The position numbers and the translations under genes are program-made. From Copromyces sp. CBS 386.78 (Eukaryota > Ascomycota > Sordariomycetes > Sordariales > Sordariaceae), in assembly GCA_030685235.1 (NCBI GenBank), contig MU839109.1, forward strand, positions 354,120-418,119: a stretch of 64,000 nt of DNA, written 5' to 3'. Every line of letters starts with the position of its first letter. Positions within the stretch are counted from its first letter, which is position 1. Below, piece after piece: positions 23,939-35,800 of the stretch. The notes beneath the pieces are model-generated. The model did not search any database, was not told the DNA's origin, and saw only the letters and a program-made list of their open reading frames with translations.

Positions 23939-26900
23939 GGCATGTGATGTGTGTTGTGAATAGTAGGTTGATCGTGGTGTTCGTTCAATGGTTGTGGTGG
24001 TGGTTGTTGTGAGGTTAACCCGTCCGCTGCTTGGGCACTTGCTTACCGAAGGGTAGCTGTGCTTGTTGTGACTTGGTGGTTGTGGGTTTGTGATTGAAGG
24101 TAAGGATGAGTCTGGCTGGGAGACCATATATGACTGTTGTTTGACTGTTGTTTTTTGGCGAGGTAGGTAAGAAGTATTCTAAACCCAATACGAAAAATAA
24201 AAAAAGGGAGGGGACCAAGTTAATATATCAAAGACCACAGGTTGCCTTTTCAGGTATGTGGGTCTCGGTTGTTGGCTTGCCGTGGAGGTGATACACGAAC
24301 CGGACATCAATCTCTGGGGTCCGTGTTGGTATATCCGTATCCCTTTTGGGTCCAAGTCGCCTCAACTCCGTATTCTGGACCAATGTCTCAAGTGCAAGTT
24401 GACAATCTCGATATACCGGAGACTCCTTCAAAATGCGAATGCAAAAGAAAGATGAGCCAAGGTTAGAACAAGCAAGCGATCGGGCGAGATGGACAGGCTG
24501 ACTGGCAAGATATAGCTGTTGGCTGGATATGGGACGGGTGGCTGACGAGCTGAGTGCTGAGTGCTGAGGGATAACTCTGACCCAAAACGCGGGGCAGTGG
24601 CCGGATGTGGTGCGGATATCGTAACCGTTCGGTCAGCTCGTGGTCAAGACGAGTGCCTGGTGAGTCGCGCGGGGTACCTGCTGCGATGTCGAGAGCAGAT
24701 GACAAGGAGAGCCCGGTCGGGTATCGTCGCTTGTTGTATATCGAGTAATTCGACTCGTTGATTCTTGTTTTTCGTTTTTGGTGTGATCGAACAGGAGTCG
24801 TGGGACAGATCGGATCGGGGTTCGAATTATTGTCGCGTGGGCGAAGATGGTCGAGCTATCATATAGAATTCCAAAAGTGATTGGAGACAGACCGAGGCAG
24901 GTGCCGTAGTTAAAGAATCGATACTAATAGTAGCCGAGTGGAAGTGTGGATGGAATACGACGAATGGAGTAGTAGGTACCTCCGTACTTTATATCGCCGT
25001 CGGTTCCGTTACGTTTCTAATCTTGTCTTCTCCAGGCGCGAAAAGGAACAGGAAAGACAAGGCAAGAAGCCCGGCGAAGAGAGAAAAGGGTACAACTTGG
25101 ATGACGTTGTCGGTGGCCCCTTCCTTGCACACAGCGGTGTCCCTCCCAAATTCGGTCCCTGATCAGCGATGTGTTCGGTGACTGTTCGGTACCCCTGGGC
25201 CCGGTTTTAGTGCGCTTCTAGCGCCACGACGCCCAAAAGTGGAAGTCGCGGCTTGTCGCCGTGGGGAAGTCCACTTTTGCCCCCACCTCCCTCGCCTGGA
25301 ATCTCGTTCGCTCGCGTTGGCTCTCCAACTTTCGGGTAAAGCCCGATCCGAGCTTCCCTGTTTTGCTTTTTGCAACGCGAGTTCCGTTGAATCGCACAAA
25401 CACTGAATGAAAATCAGGGTTCAACTTTTTCAGGGTCTGGTAGCCGGACGGCAGAACTTTGGGTGTCCGGGAGGGATCTCCGGCTGCGGTGGTTGGTCAG
25501 TGTTGACGACGATGCGATTGATCAGCGTTTCTTGGCCTGTGGTCGCCCTTTTTGCTGCCTTTTGCCTCGCAGACAAAAAGTCATGTAAAAGGAAAAAGAT
25601 ATGTCGATAATGCTGACCGCAAGTTGAAAGGCGAAATATGGTGACACGAAGGGTCGAGTTCCGCTGACTACAGCTGACGGTTATAGTACTGCAACTTGAG
25701 CATCGCAACTCCCGGATCGAGTGCCGCGACACTTACTCAGAGCCAGCCGGGATTATAGCCCAGTATAAGTCAACAAGAGGCCAACACATTCCGCCACAAG
25801 GAAACACCGAGTTTTGATAGGGCTGAAATATCTGCAAATCTTTTGACATATTGGGACTCTGCGAGCGGCAGTGTAGCGTGTAAGCTGACAAGCTCTCATC
25901 AAGAGGTAGTTGACCTTTGCATCCGACTTGTGTAACGTGAGAGAACCGCCTGTGCCTTCCTTCTTGGCCTCCTGCCCTCCATTACCAAACCTGTGATCCT
26001 ATCACCCGCGACGAATCGATTGCCATCAGAAAGGACCGCCAATTGGAGAGCAGCGGCCCCGAGATTCGTCCAAGGTCCCGTCGGGTATTTTCGATCCCGT
26101 CCAGTCCTTTGTCATCAGTGCCCTGTGCTCATCGCCATCATCCATTGTTCGTTGTCGTCCATGAGATTCTTAAGGGTGGCTTCTGGAATTCCCATCTTTA
26201 CTTTGATCAGAATCGTTTTTGGATGCACGGTCATTATGTAATGGCGATCATGCACCCTGAGTGCAGTGCAGTGATCACCGTCAGCACCATTTGGGTCAAC
26301 GCTGGAATTGTGCAGTTATGGAATCACAATTGTGACTCGATGTGGAAAGTCCTACCAAGCCTCTCAATCGAAGTCAATATGAACAGCAGATGAAGACATC
26401 CACATGCCCCTCCCCAGACCGTCCACTTGACATCGGTTTCAGGGGTCAGAGCCCGAAAATGCGGGGGATGACCCATCACAGCCACCCTTACCCCGTACCT
26501 AGACACCGTTCCGCGAGATCACCTTCGGTTCCGTTCTTTTCCCCAGTTTCACTCTTTCAACCACATGCAAAAGTCCTTCTGTTCCAGTTCGAGTTTTCGC
26601 CCCTTTCTGACATATTCAAATCAAATTATCAGCCTCATACTCAGTCAGTGCACTATAGTATCCAAATCCTCTGTGCGAACGAGGCCTCCCAAGTCCCAAC
26701 GGTCTTTGCTTAAACCTTGGATAAGCGATGGCTTCGGTGAGGTGTCTTCCTTTTTCCTCCACGGGCGGGCGGCATCAAGCATGTTCAACCAACCGTCTGA
26801 ATTAGAGCATCCGATACCTACCTCTACCCTACCACTTGTCGTTTCTTCTTCTAGCTTTGCCATCTCCGGTCGCCTTGGAAAGTAGGCATCGTCACAAACG

Positions 26901-28185
26901 CCCTTGACGACATGGACACGATTGAGACAGGATCAGGGGCTGGCAGAAGCAGGAGGCTGGCTCTACGGTAGTGAACCAGGAAGCTGGCATCTCTGGATAC
27001 ATACCTGATTCCATCTTCATGCCAATCCTGATTTTTCACAAATTCCGTCATCACCTCCGTCGCTGCCGTCGGGTGTTACTGCCGTGCATGCCGTGAGTGC
27101 GGCCGATGATGATGCCTTCCGAATGTGGAGTCCCGTCTGTCCCGGAGAACCATGGATGACGTCATGAAGCCTATGTTCCTTGTACACCCTAACCCTGGAC
27201 TTGGATTCGGGCTCGGTGTAAGGAAACGAAAACAACTTCCAGATGTTTCTCGGTGGTGATGATGAGAGCTCTGTGGAGTTCACTCACACCAAGTGGTAGA
27301 TTGATGTTCGAAACACGACGTTGCATAGCCGGCCAAATTCGTGCAAGTCAAATGGCAATGTGGTTTTCGCTGCGTAAGGGGTAGGGTTATATGTTGGTGT
27401 TACACCAACATCAGGAATGGAAAGTGCTCCTGGAAAATATGAGATTGTTTCTATGGCTTGATTTTAGTTAGGAAGGAGCATTCGCAATTGTAATTTTCGA
27501 ATTCGTAGCCAAATTACCCTGTGTTGTGCGCTTTTCAGCAAAACTTCTGGACTCTAACCAAAACACCCATCATCATCTGCATTGATGCCATCGCCGTCAA
27601 CATCGGCCAACCACTCTGGCCGTGACAACAGGCAACCGGTAAGACCAAGCGCCCAGCAAAACACAACCCATTTCATCCTCTGACTCGATTTCTTTTCTTC
27701 CAGATAACCTTAATTGTTTTTTCTGGCATGCCCTTCTGCCGGTTAAATCTTAGCCCAGCCACAATCGCTCAGCATTCCCAACAAGGAAAGGCATCTCGCA
27801 CCACCACCATCAGCTGAGCCAACCAGAGTTCCGGAAACGAGGAAGCTGAACACCATGAATGAGCGCCAACAACACCAAAATGCATCGTCGATACCCCACT
27901 GTAACCCTGCCACTGCTAAATACAGGAGGATCTATAAGGTTCTGGACCAGAAGCTTAACCAAAAGCTTAGCTTAACCCCATGACAGCACACTTGAGACGA
28001 CAAGGCTCTAGTACCTCGCTTAGACATTTGGCCCGTGGACCAGGGATGTCGGACTCGGGAGGAGAGCAGCTGAATCTTGAGAAGGGGAGAGTTGAAGGTT
28101 TAAGTGGTGAGCAGCTGCCAATCTTCTTTGTCACTCACGTCTTTAAAGCGACCAAACTCTAACTTTGAAAATACAAAGCAGCAAA
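23939..28185. other. Gene-poor intergenic region, 4.2 kb
   Basis: No gene was recognised on either strand, and no RNA gene or transposon ends. The right part (about 27.5-28.18 kb) should be promoter and leader of the cysteine-module gene at 28186. The size is large compared with other intergenic gaps here, so an untranslated RNA or long leader cannot be excluded. Confidence 0.35.
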
Positions 28186-29904
28186 ATGCCCTTCCGGAAA
28201 CTCCTCAACTCTCTCGCCCAAGAACTCCAGTCTGGCCTCCAAGGTGCCGCTGGCGGCAGCGGTGGAAACGGCTATGGCTTCGGCGGATATGGTGGGTTCG
28301 GAGGTTACGGCGGCGGTAGTGCTGCTGGAGGAAGCAATCCTTTCTCGCCCTCTCCGTTTACCACCGCCTCGCCGTACTCTATCCCTCAAAGCAACGTTCC
28401 TTGTCCCCGCCAGCAACCACAGGCTGGATTCCAGGACTGGATCGGCCTCCCCGACCCTCGCTACGCCAACTTCAACGTCTGTCCGTCTTGCTACAACTCG
28501 GTCGTTCGTCCCACTCCCTATGCTCAATCTTCCGTGACCAAGGGACCTCCTCACATTCCCGCGGTACCGATACGCTGCGACATGTCCCGGTTTTGGGTCA
28601 AGGTGGCCGGCATGGTGCTCTTGACGATGAACAATGACGGACGGTTGGGGGTCGATTTTCTGGCGAGAGTTGCTGGTCTGGCTGGTAGCCCACCGGGACA
28701 AGGAGGGCATCCACCATGCCCCAATGCTCAACTGAGATCGGAAGCGGAGCAGCTTGTTGTGGTTGATGTCGCACAAGATCCACAGAGGCGGACATGGTAC
28801 ACTCTGTTCGATCCGCGGACTAGGGCGCATTTGCTTCCCGGATGGAACATCTGCGGCAGTTGCGCAGTCAACGTGATGACTTGCTGTCCTGCTGTTGCTG
28901 GTGGGTTTACGCCCATTCAGCCCCCTTCTGGAGGGAGGATGACATGTGCATTGGTGCCATCGGAACACTACGATGACCCGCGAACGATGGGGATCCTACA
29001 GCAGATTGCGGGGTGTGCGGTGACCTCCGGGTTCATGAGAAGACCCGATATGAGTGCTTTGGTCCAGTGGCTGAGGGCTAACTTGCCGCCTCCAAGAGGG
29101 CCTGGTATTGGCACTTCTCAAGGAATGCCGGGTGCGTTTGGCGGTGCTCCACCCCCGCCTAATGGTCTCTGCCCGATGAACTATCCCTCTACGACACTTC
29201 GGTGCCATACCATGCAGGGATTCTTTGACTTTACAGTTTGCGAGCAGTGCTACCAGGAGGTAATTCAACCCGATGTTCGTCAGGGTGTCGAGCTGGCAAG
29301 GAGACTGGATCAAACCCCTTCCATTGTGGGTGGTCCTGGGTTCACTTGTCAGCTGTACTCTGATCGGATGAGGAGGATTTGGAAGGAGGCAGTGAGTATG
29401 GGAGAGCCGATGGGCTTGGAGCATTTGAGGGCCAAGGTGAGTTGTCCTCCACAGATGCCTGGTATTGTAACGATGGCATCGACTGATGTTGTCTTTGAAC
29501 AGGTCACCGAACGAAAGGTCAAAGAGCGCGAACTCCAAATGAAGACCGCCCATCTCCAACAGCAAGCCGCCTCCCTGCGCATAGAAGCTCAAACTAAGGA
29601 ACACCTGGCTATTAACGCCATGCGGGTGTCTTTAAGCGCGGCTAGTAACAACATCATGCTGGCTGGAATAGGTGCCGGTAGGAGGATCGATACGAATACC
29701 ATTGAGGTTCCTAGCGGTCAGGTAAGCTCTTCTTAGGCTTCGTTCCTCGATGTCTTTCTTCATGCTAATGGGATGGAACTATAGGCCGACTTGAGCCAGA
29801 CGACGCAGCTTAACAACCAGGCGGCCATGTTGAAGGTGCAGGCTGGCCAGGCGGAGGATCAAGCTCGGATGGCGCAGGACGAGTGGAGGAGGTTTTGGGA
29901 GTAA
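28186..29904 (+). CDS. Hypothetical protein with three repeated cysteine modules
   Basis: Three exons, 28186-29436, 29503-29721, 29785-29904, 529 residues. The introns have GTGAGT/CAG and GTAAGC/TAG borders; the first (66 bp) is in frame and stop-free, so it could be retained. I know no family name. After an N-terminal helix and a Gly/Tyr-rich stretch (residues 22-50), three modules follow, each with a CP dipeptide, a CxxC pair and a further Cys 28-33 residues later: C73/C99-C102/C131, C178/C223-C226/C254 and C329/C352-C355/C388. Each is followed by a helical-looking segment. The spacing suggests three zinc sites. The C terminus (about 415-529) is rich in Gln, Glu and Lys and probably coiled coil. 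No signal peptide or membrane helix. ATG at 28186 is preceded by a purine at -3. Confidence 0.82.
29437..29502 (+). other. Short intron in phase that could be retained
   Basis: 66 bp, GTGAGT...GAACAG, divisible by three and without stop codons. Splicing joins HLRAK to VTERKVKEREL. Retention would add 22 residues without breaking the frame. Confidence 0.6.
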
Positions 29905-30552
29905 GAGCTAGGAAATTGGGAGGGAGCAAGGGCCGACGAAGGGATCTGGAGTCCAGTCACGCCCCGAAAAGGCTTTCGATGACCTCCCAGTGTCGTCGAA
30001 AGGGACGAAGGTCAAAGCTTGACATTGCTCTGTTGGGAAGTAAAGGGGTTATGTGGTTTATGGCAAACGGAATAGAACGATGGTCTTGTGGCATCAAGCG
30101 GGTGGTTGGCGACAGATTTGACAACCAACGCTTGACAGGGGCACTGGTGCACTATGCAGGTACTTATTGTTGTAGGTAACCGCTTTCGCGTCCTGCACGC
30201 ATCCGGTCTTCGGGACACAAAATGGCAGACTCAGTAAGCGCGATTGCAAACTATTTGAGAATTTCTTGTACAAACGCAGATGCCTTCAAAGACAACGGCA
30301 GACCGAAACGCAGGCAAGTGCCAACCACCCGCTCGCGGCTTCCCGTTGGCCGATAACTCTGCCCGGGGTTTTCCACTTTACCAACGCCGTTCTTATTTCC
30401 GTTGAACCGCAATATCCTCCAACGCATCATCACCAACTGGAAGTAGCAACCGCCAGCTTTATTCATCACACCCGATTGACAAGGCAAATCTCGAATTCCG
30501 ATTCCTACCGCCTGGATCCCATAACCAACCTCTTCTTCCCATTAACTTCAAT

Positions 30553-30821
30553 ATGGCTCAGCCTATTATCGCCCTACCTCTGGCAGACCTATATGCCCCT
30601 TTCTCAGGTAACGGCTCGCTTTCTTTTGAAGATATTTCTCATGAAAGTATATCTACTAATATCCCTCAATACTCGACCGTCGTACTGACACTAACGCGCG
30701 CGTAGCTCACTCGTCCTTTGACCACGCGGACAACGAATTCCCTTCCTCATATGCTTCTACTAAAGCCATTATCTTCCACGCCCAAACCCCGTCGCCCCAG
30801 ATAGCGGGCGGGGCGGAGTAA
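30553..30821 (+). CDS. Candidate spliced micro-gene, 56 residues
   Basis: Two exons, 30553-30607 and 30706-30821. The intron begins CAG|GTAACG and ends with a CTAAC branch motif 8 bases before a GCGTAG acceptor. The product starts MAQPIIALPLADLYAPFS and ends with a TAA after a Pro/Gln-rich tail. No homologue is known to me. The intact splice signals and phase make it more than a random frame, but no domain supports it; it could also be the 5' part of a larger transcript. Confidence 0.35.
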
Positions 30822-31075
30822 GGCTTCGCGCTTCGCAAGCCAACATGGTTATATCAGGCCAGTTAAGTCGATTGATTAACATGTTTTCTTTGTCCGAGGC
30901 CAGCGACTTCATCCCCAGTTACAAGGTGAAGCGCGTCGGCATCGTAGAAGATGAGAAATCAGGTATATAACAACCTGCTCTCGAGGGTTCTTCAACAGAT
31001 GGAGACGGAACTCAATAACATCTCGGAAACACGACCCTCTGTATCTCAGATATCTCTTAAACAGACCAATTCACC

Positions 31076-32088
31076 ATGGCCACTTCCGCTTCAGCCACCA
31101 CCACTCCCTCCAGCTCTAATGCACAGCAATCCCTCGAACCCCAATTTCTTCCCTCCTCCCTCTCCTCGCTTGCTACCTCCGCCACCATCAACCTCCACCC
31201 ACAAAAGGTCGTACACATAACCACCTGTCTTCGCGGCGCCTACATATCCTTCTCCATCCCCATCCCCCCGTCCTCTGATCCAAACACTCCAAACCCCTGG
31301 GCTGGTTTCAACCCTCACCAGGAACGCAAACACTTCCAATGCTTCCTCCATCTCTGCGACCCCCTGACCGGCAAGTCCATCAACAACGGCCGGGGCGGGC
31401 TGAAGGGGCTCATTGTGCACCAGACGCCCCTGACCGACAACCGGCGAGGTGGCGAGCCCAACGAGGTGGTGCTGGGAATGGCATGGCGAGAGCGAGATCT
31501 TGGAGATAAGGAGTATGGCATTTGGGCATATCACGGCGTGGAAGAAGGAGGGACGTATGTGCCTAGGTTTATGGCGGTTTACAAGGGAAAGAGAGTGGAT
31601 GCGGAAGAGGAGGAAAAGAGGCCTTTCTTCTCGGTTTATGGGGAACCATTCACGGTTGTTCCGGACATGGATGGGGCGGAGGTCAAGGAGGGGATGTATG
31701 ACTTTAGGAGTAAGTTGAATTTGCTTTGACGTGAGAGTGAGCAGCGCATTAGGAAATCGGTTGGCGGCAGCAGCTAACAAAACGAAACGGTGTAGATGAA
31801 GAGGAAGAAACGTGGTGGTGGCGTGTCAACCGCGAAGATGTTCAGAACCGCATCATCGAGGGACCCAAGACAGGTCAGCCCACCGCACAGGTCCAGGCCC
31901 AGGCCCAACGCCGTTATCAGTTCGTGCCTGGATTCGGCTCCGATGAGTTAGGTCTACCCCGCGGAAGGGGGTCTTACTTCAGTCGGAGACGCGGGGAGAC
32001 CTCCAGTCCCGAATCCGTGTCGTCGAGTGAAACCTCGTATTCTGGATCGGCCTCAGACGACGCCCTATTGGTAGACATGTCTGAATAG
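31076..32088 (+). CDS. Hypothetical protein
   Basis: Two exons, 31076-31709 and 31796-32088, phase 1 join (A|GTAAGT donor, CTAAC branch motif, GTAG acceptor), 308 residues. The N-terminal ~45 residues are Ser/Thr/Ala rich. The centre (about 50-215) is a compact, mixed region containing NPHQERKHFQCFLHLCDP and LGMAWRERDLGDKEYGIWAY, followed by EEEETWWWRVNREDVQNRII. The C terminus is low complexity (Gln/Ala then Ser/Arg rich). No signal peptide or membrane helix. I do not recognise the family. Without the intron, translation would end soon after the donor, so splicing is needed for the Trp-rich segment. Confidence 0.72.
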
Positions 32089-32496
32089 GATGACAGTGGA
32101 TGAGGACCATGAGGAAGTGGGCCTTGAGATCTTGAAGGTCCGGAGAGTTCGTCATTGGCAGCTTTGCGTTTGGACAAGCATGCATGTCACGCAACTCTGG
32201 GGCCTTTGCTTCATGTCAGTGCCAAACAAGTAGCCTGTCACTACTGGGATTTTGGCTTTCTGCTTTGGAATGAACGCCTGGGAATGGTGTGGTCACAGTC
32301 ATTACCAAGATATAGAGGATGGATGGTTGTAATTTCGGCAACACAAATTCGTTCTTGCCCATAGTCTTGTGTTGTGTGTGTGGGTGACATGACGGTGATC
32401 TTTTACGAGAAGAAAAAAAGGAAAAAAAAAGAAAAAAGTAACGCAGCAGTCCGGCAACAAAGGCGACGTCGAGAAAACTAAAAAAAAATTGATGGT

Positions 32497-32593
32497 CTCT
32501 CCCGCCGGGAATTGAACCCGGGTCTCGAGCGAAATCGAAGAACTGATGTTCAAGCTTGACAAGCTCACATACTGACCACTATACTACGGAAGA
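32497..32593 (-). tRNA. tRNA-Asp(GTC) with intron
   Basis: 97-nt gene on the minus strand. Acceptor stem TCTTCCG pairs with CGGGAGA, discriminator G. The T arm is CCGGG-TTCAATT-CCCGG. The anticodon stem TGAGC/GCTCG encloses TTGTCA, anticodon GTC, interrupted after position 37 by an intron of about 25 nt. Placement at 37/38 is the canonical site for nuclear tRNA introns. Confidence 0.88.
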
Positions 32594-32856
32594 TGTACAA
32601 CTGTTGATCAGCTGTCGTAGTTGGATGATTGTCGTCCGCTGTTATCCTTATATAGGCCCCTTCCAATCTTTTGCATTTGAAGAGAAAACATGTATGAACT
32701 GTTGGAATGATTACTCATAACGAGTGTTCCAGAAAGGTGTTTGTTTGGCCATGTTCACGGTTCAGATTGAGGATTATGTTGATCCAAGGGGTCAAGAGTT
32801 GGTCACCATTGTGTGACTGGTGCAGAATATAGGCTGTGTCTCCGGTTCCCGGTCAT

Positions 32857-35800
32857 TCACCACCGATACCACCATGCCGAGCTTGTCCATCTCTCCATTT
32901 CCCTCTTCCACATCTCATCTTGTCCCGATACGGCTCGCCTTAGCCTCTCCATCAACTCGTCCAGGAGCTCCGTCCTATATACTGGTGCAAACGTCGCCTC
33001 ATCATGCTTCTTCTCCCAGTAGTTCCCATCTCCGCCAGGTACATGATGGATGTTCTCCCTTGCGTATGCCAGTTCATCAATGAACTTTCGCTCAATCACT
33101 TCTTTGTAATCGAGGTCTCCGAGTCCCAGCGCTTTGAGATTCAAACCAGTCCTTGTATCCACCATCAGACGCCGCATATCTGGGTATTCGAGACAATCAG
33201 CGCCAATGGACTTTTCATCGTAAGCATTGTCGACATCGTCTACAGTGATGGCGTAGATATCGGCCAGTACATGATCGGTAACACTCCACCAGTGGCGCCA
33301 ATGAGCTAGCAACCGAGTTGTATGGGCATCAAGGTTATGGCTACCCCATAAAGACGGCCTTTTGCCTAGGCCCTCATATTCATTGCAGCCGCAATCAAAT
33401 TCCGTCGAGTATTCTTCATCTTCATGTTGCCGCCGTCGGAGAAACATGAGAAGGGATCCACGATACGCGAGCATCAACAATTCCAAGTGTGATGCTAGCT
33501 CCTCATCCTCCTCCCTGATTCTTTTGACGTCCTCGGGCTTGGGAGGCCCATCCTTGTTTCTCAGCGTTTGACAGCACGTGTGAACAAGGCCGAGCCTGTC
33601 AAACAGCTCCAACCGCACTGCTCGCTCGAAGCACAGCGACTTCTCGTCGTGGGTCATGAAACACGAGTTGATCCACGAAATCAACGCATTTCCTCTGTGC
33701 TCATGTCCGTTGCAATTGACGGGGTAGTGATCAAGGGATGCGTGAAGGTGTTGTGGTAGACATCCGTTCGAGCTAAGACAGTAGCAGACGCAGCTGTCTG
33801 CGGACTCGGGAGGGGAAAGACCGGAAACGTACTGCGCTAACAGACGTATCAAAGACCAGTGAGAGTCGGGCTGGGTACCACACATTCTTGCGATACGTGC
33901 CAACAAACTTCTGCTGCTCCGGCTGTGGTATGTAAGAGTGTCGTATTCGTTTCCATAAACTGTAGGCGAAAAGTTGGGAGTGGCACCCTTCTGCAGAAGC
34001 CATATACATATTGGTAGCCCTGCTACTCCAGCGAAGTTACGCGTGGCTCTGTGTAGGGGTGTCTGAACCAATTCCTTTCCTTCTCTGCATTGTAGCACGT
34101 TTGGTAATTGGGTCTTGTCGATGCCGGTAATGCCGGTAATGTCGTTGTCAATGCTGGTAAAGCCGTTGTCAATGTCGGTAAAGCCGTTGTCGAACAGTTG
34201 CTGCGCCACTGTAATAAGAAGGAAGCTGTCACAAGCCTTTGCAACGCTAGGTACTTGAATTGGAATCAAGTACGTCCAATTGACCGGGAGCCCATACTGC
34301 TCGTCGGCAAAGGTGCCTAGAACACAGTATATCGAACCGCCCCATCCTGGATGCAACGTAAAAGGGACTTGGATCCCTTTCTTCCTCAATAAATCATATA
34401 CTTCTCGTGAATGAGCGTCCAATAGTGCGGCTTCGGTATCGGAAAGTCCCAATCTCTTTCGCTCGAAGGAGGATAAGTGTCGACGACCAAGGCTGGCAAG
34501 CTCTCTGCGCTTGCGAACATGCGACTTGACAACGGTTTGGGCCCAGTCCAATGCATCAACCTTGATCAAGTCCATAATGAGCCTTATGAAAGAAAATGTG
34601 TTCATGGGCATGAAGAATAAGTCGAGAATCTGGAGGCAAGAGTCGCCGTCAGAAATTAGGAATGCCAGCCAGAAGGTGCATGATGCATCCCAGGTCCATA
34701 CGCCGGACAGAGCCTGTAACCCATCCTTCCAACCCAGAGCAAGGTCCAGAATGCTAATACCAGTGAAGCCAAATGCCTGTGCTTTCCAGTTGACGGTCGA
34801 CAATGACAAGAAACGTTTCAGGTTACTGAGGTCTCGGTCTAGTACGATCCTTGCGAGTTCCCCCTCGAAAATGCCTTGTCGTGTGTCAGCACGGTTTTAC
34901 TAGGTCCAAACAGTCCATTCCCGTTCCATGAAAGCAGTCAAAAGTGGCGAGGTGTATCGTTGACTTACACGTCGACAGATCTGGATACCTCTTAAGCAAT
35001 CTCAACAACCTGCCATGGACGAAGGCATGCATCTCTACCACGCCTTGATCTCCCCTGAAATCAAAGCCTTCAGCATCCACTTCCATGTCGTAAAACATTA
35101 CATTAGTAGGTAGTTCTCCAGCTCTGGAGCGGTCAAACTCCAAGGACAACAAGTTAAGCAGGGAATCGAAAGGGAGATATGGCTGCTCGTTTGTATCGAG
35201 CAACTGTGCGAACAGAGGTAAGGTGGTTCGAACAGCATCTTCCGCACTATACAGTGGAGATGCTACCGTCATAATGGAGCTGAATGTATGCGTCATGGTC
35301 AGAACAAAGAAAACCGGCAGGGAATGCGGCTCGAAGATGCAGGTATACATACTCGTAGCTGGGGGAGGCCGGCTCCATTTTGCTGTTCAAGAATGAATAT
35401 GGTTTGAAGCGGCGGAACCCAGACATATCGGCAACAGTGAGTGCATCGTTGCCACTTGCTGAAACGAGTTTGAGCAGGTCAGAAATTTCGGTCGAGACGT
35501 GAGAATACACTGGTATCAGCTGTATAATCAGAACTATCAGTTCCTGTGGAGTCTGTCAGTTACCCAGGAACGACTCGTGGTTGTGGAAAAGCCCAAAAAG
35601 GACGGGAAGAAAGAATCTGGTATACGTTGGAGATGGGCAGCTTACATGTAGAACAGTGTAACCAGACTCATCTGTGTCTCTAATGGAACCAATTTGGAGT
35701 AAATGAGCGTTGCAGAGTACCCTGTGCATATACCGGAGCTCTTCACGGACACGATCGATGTCCCATACAAAGTCGTGAACATGACTTGGCTGGTTAGTTT

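Noticed and set aside
28159..28968. 269-codon minus-strand frame
   Set aside because: Antisense of the cysteine-module gene; the plus strand has introns in phase and conserved cysteine spacing.
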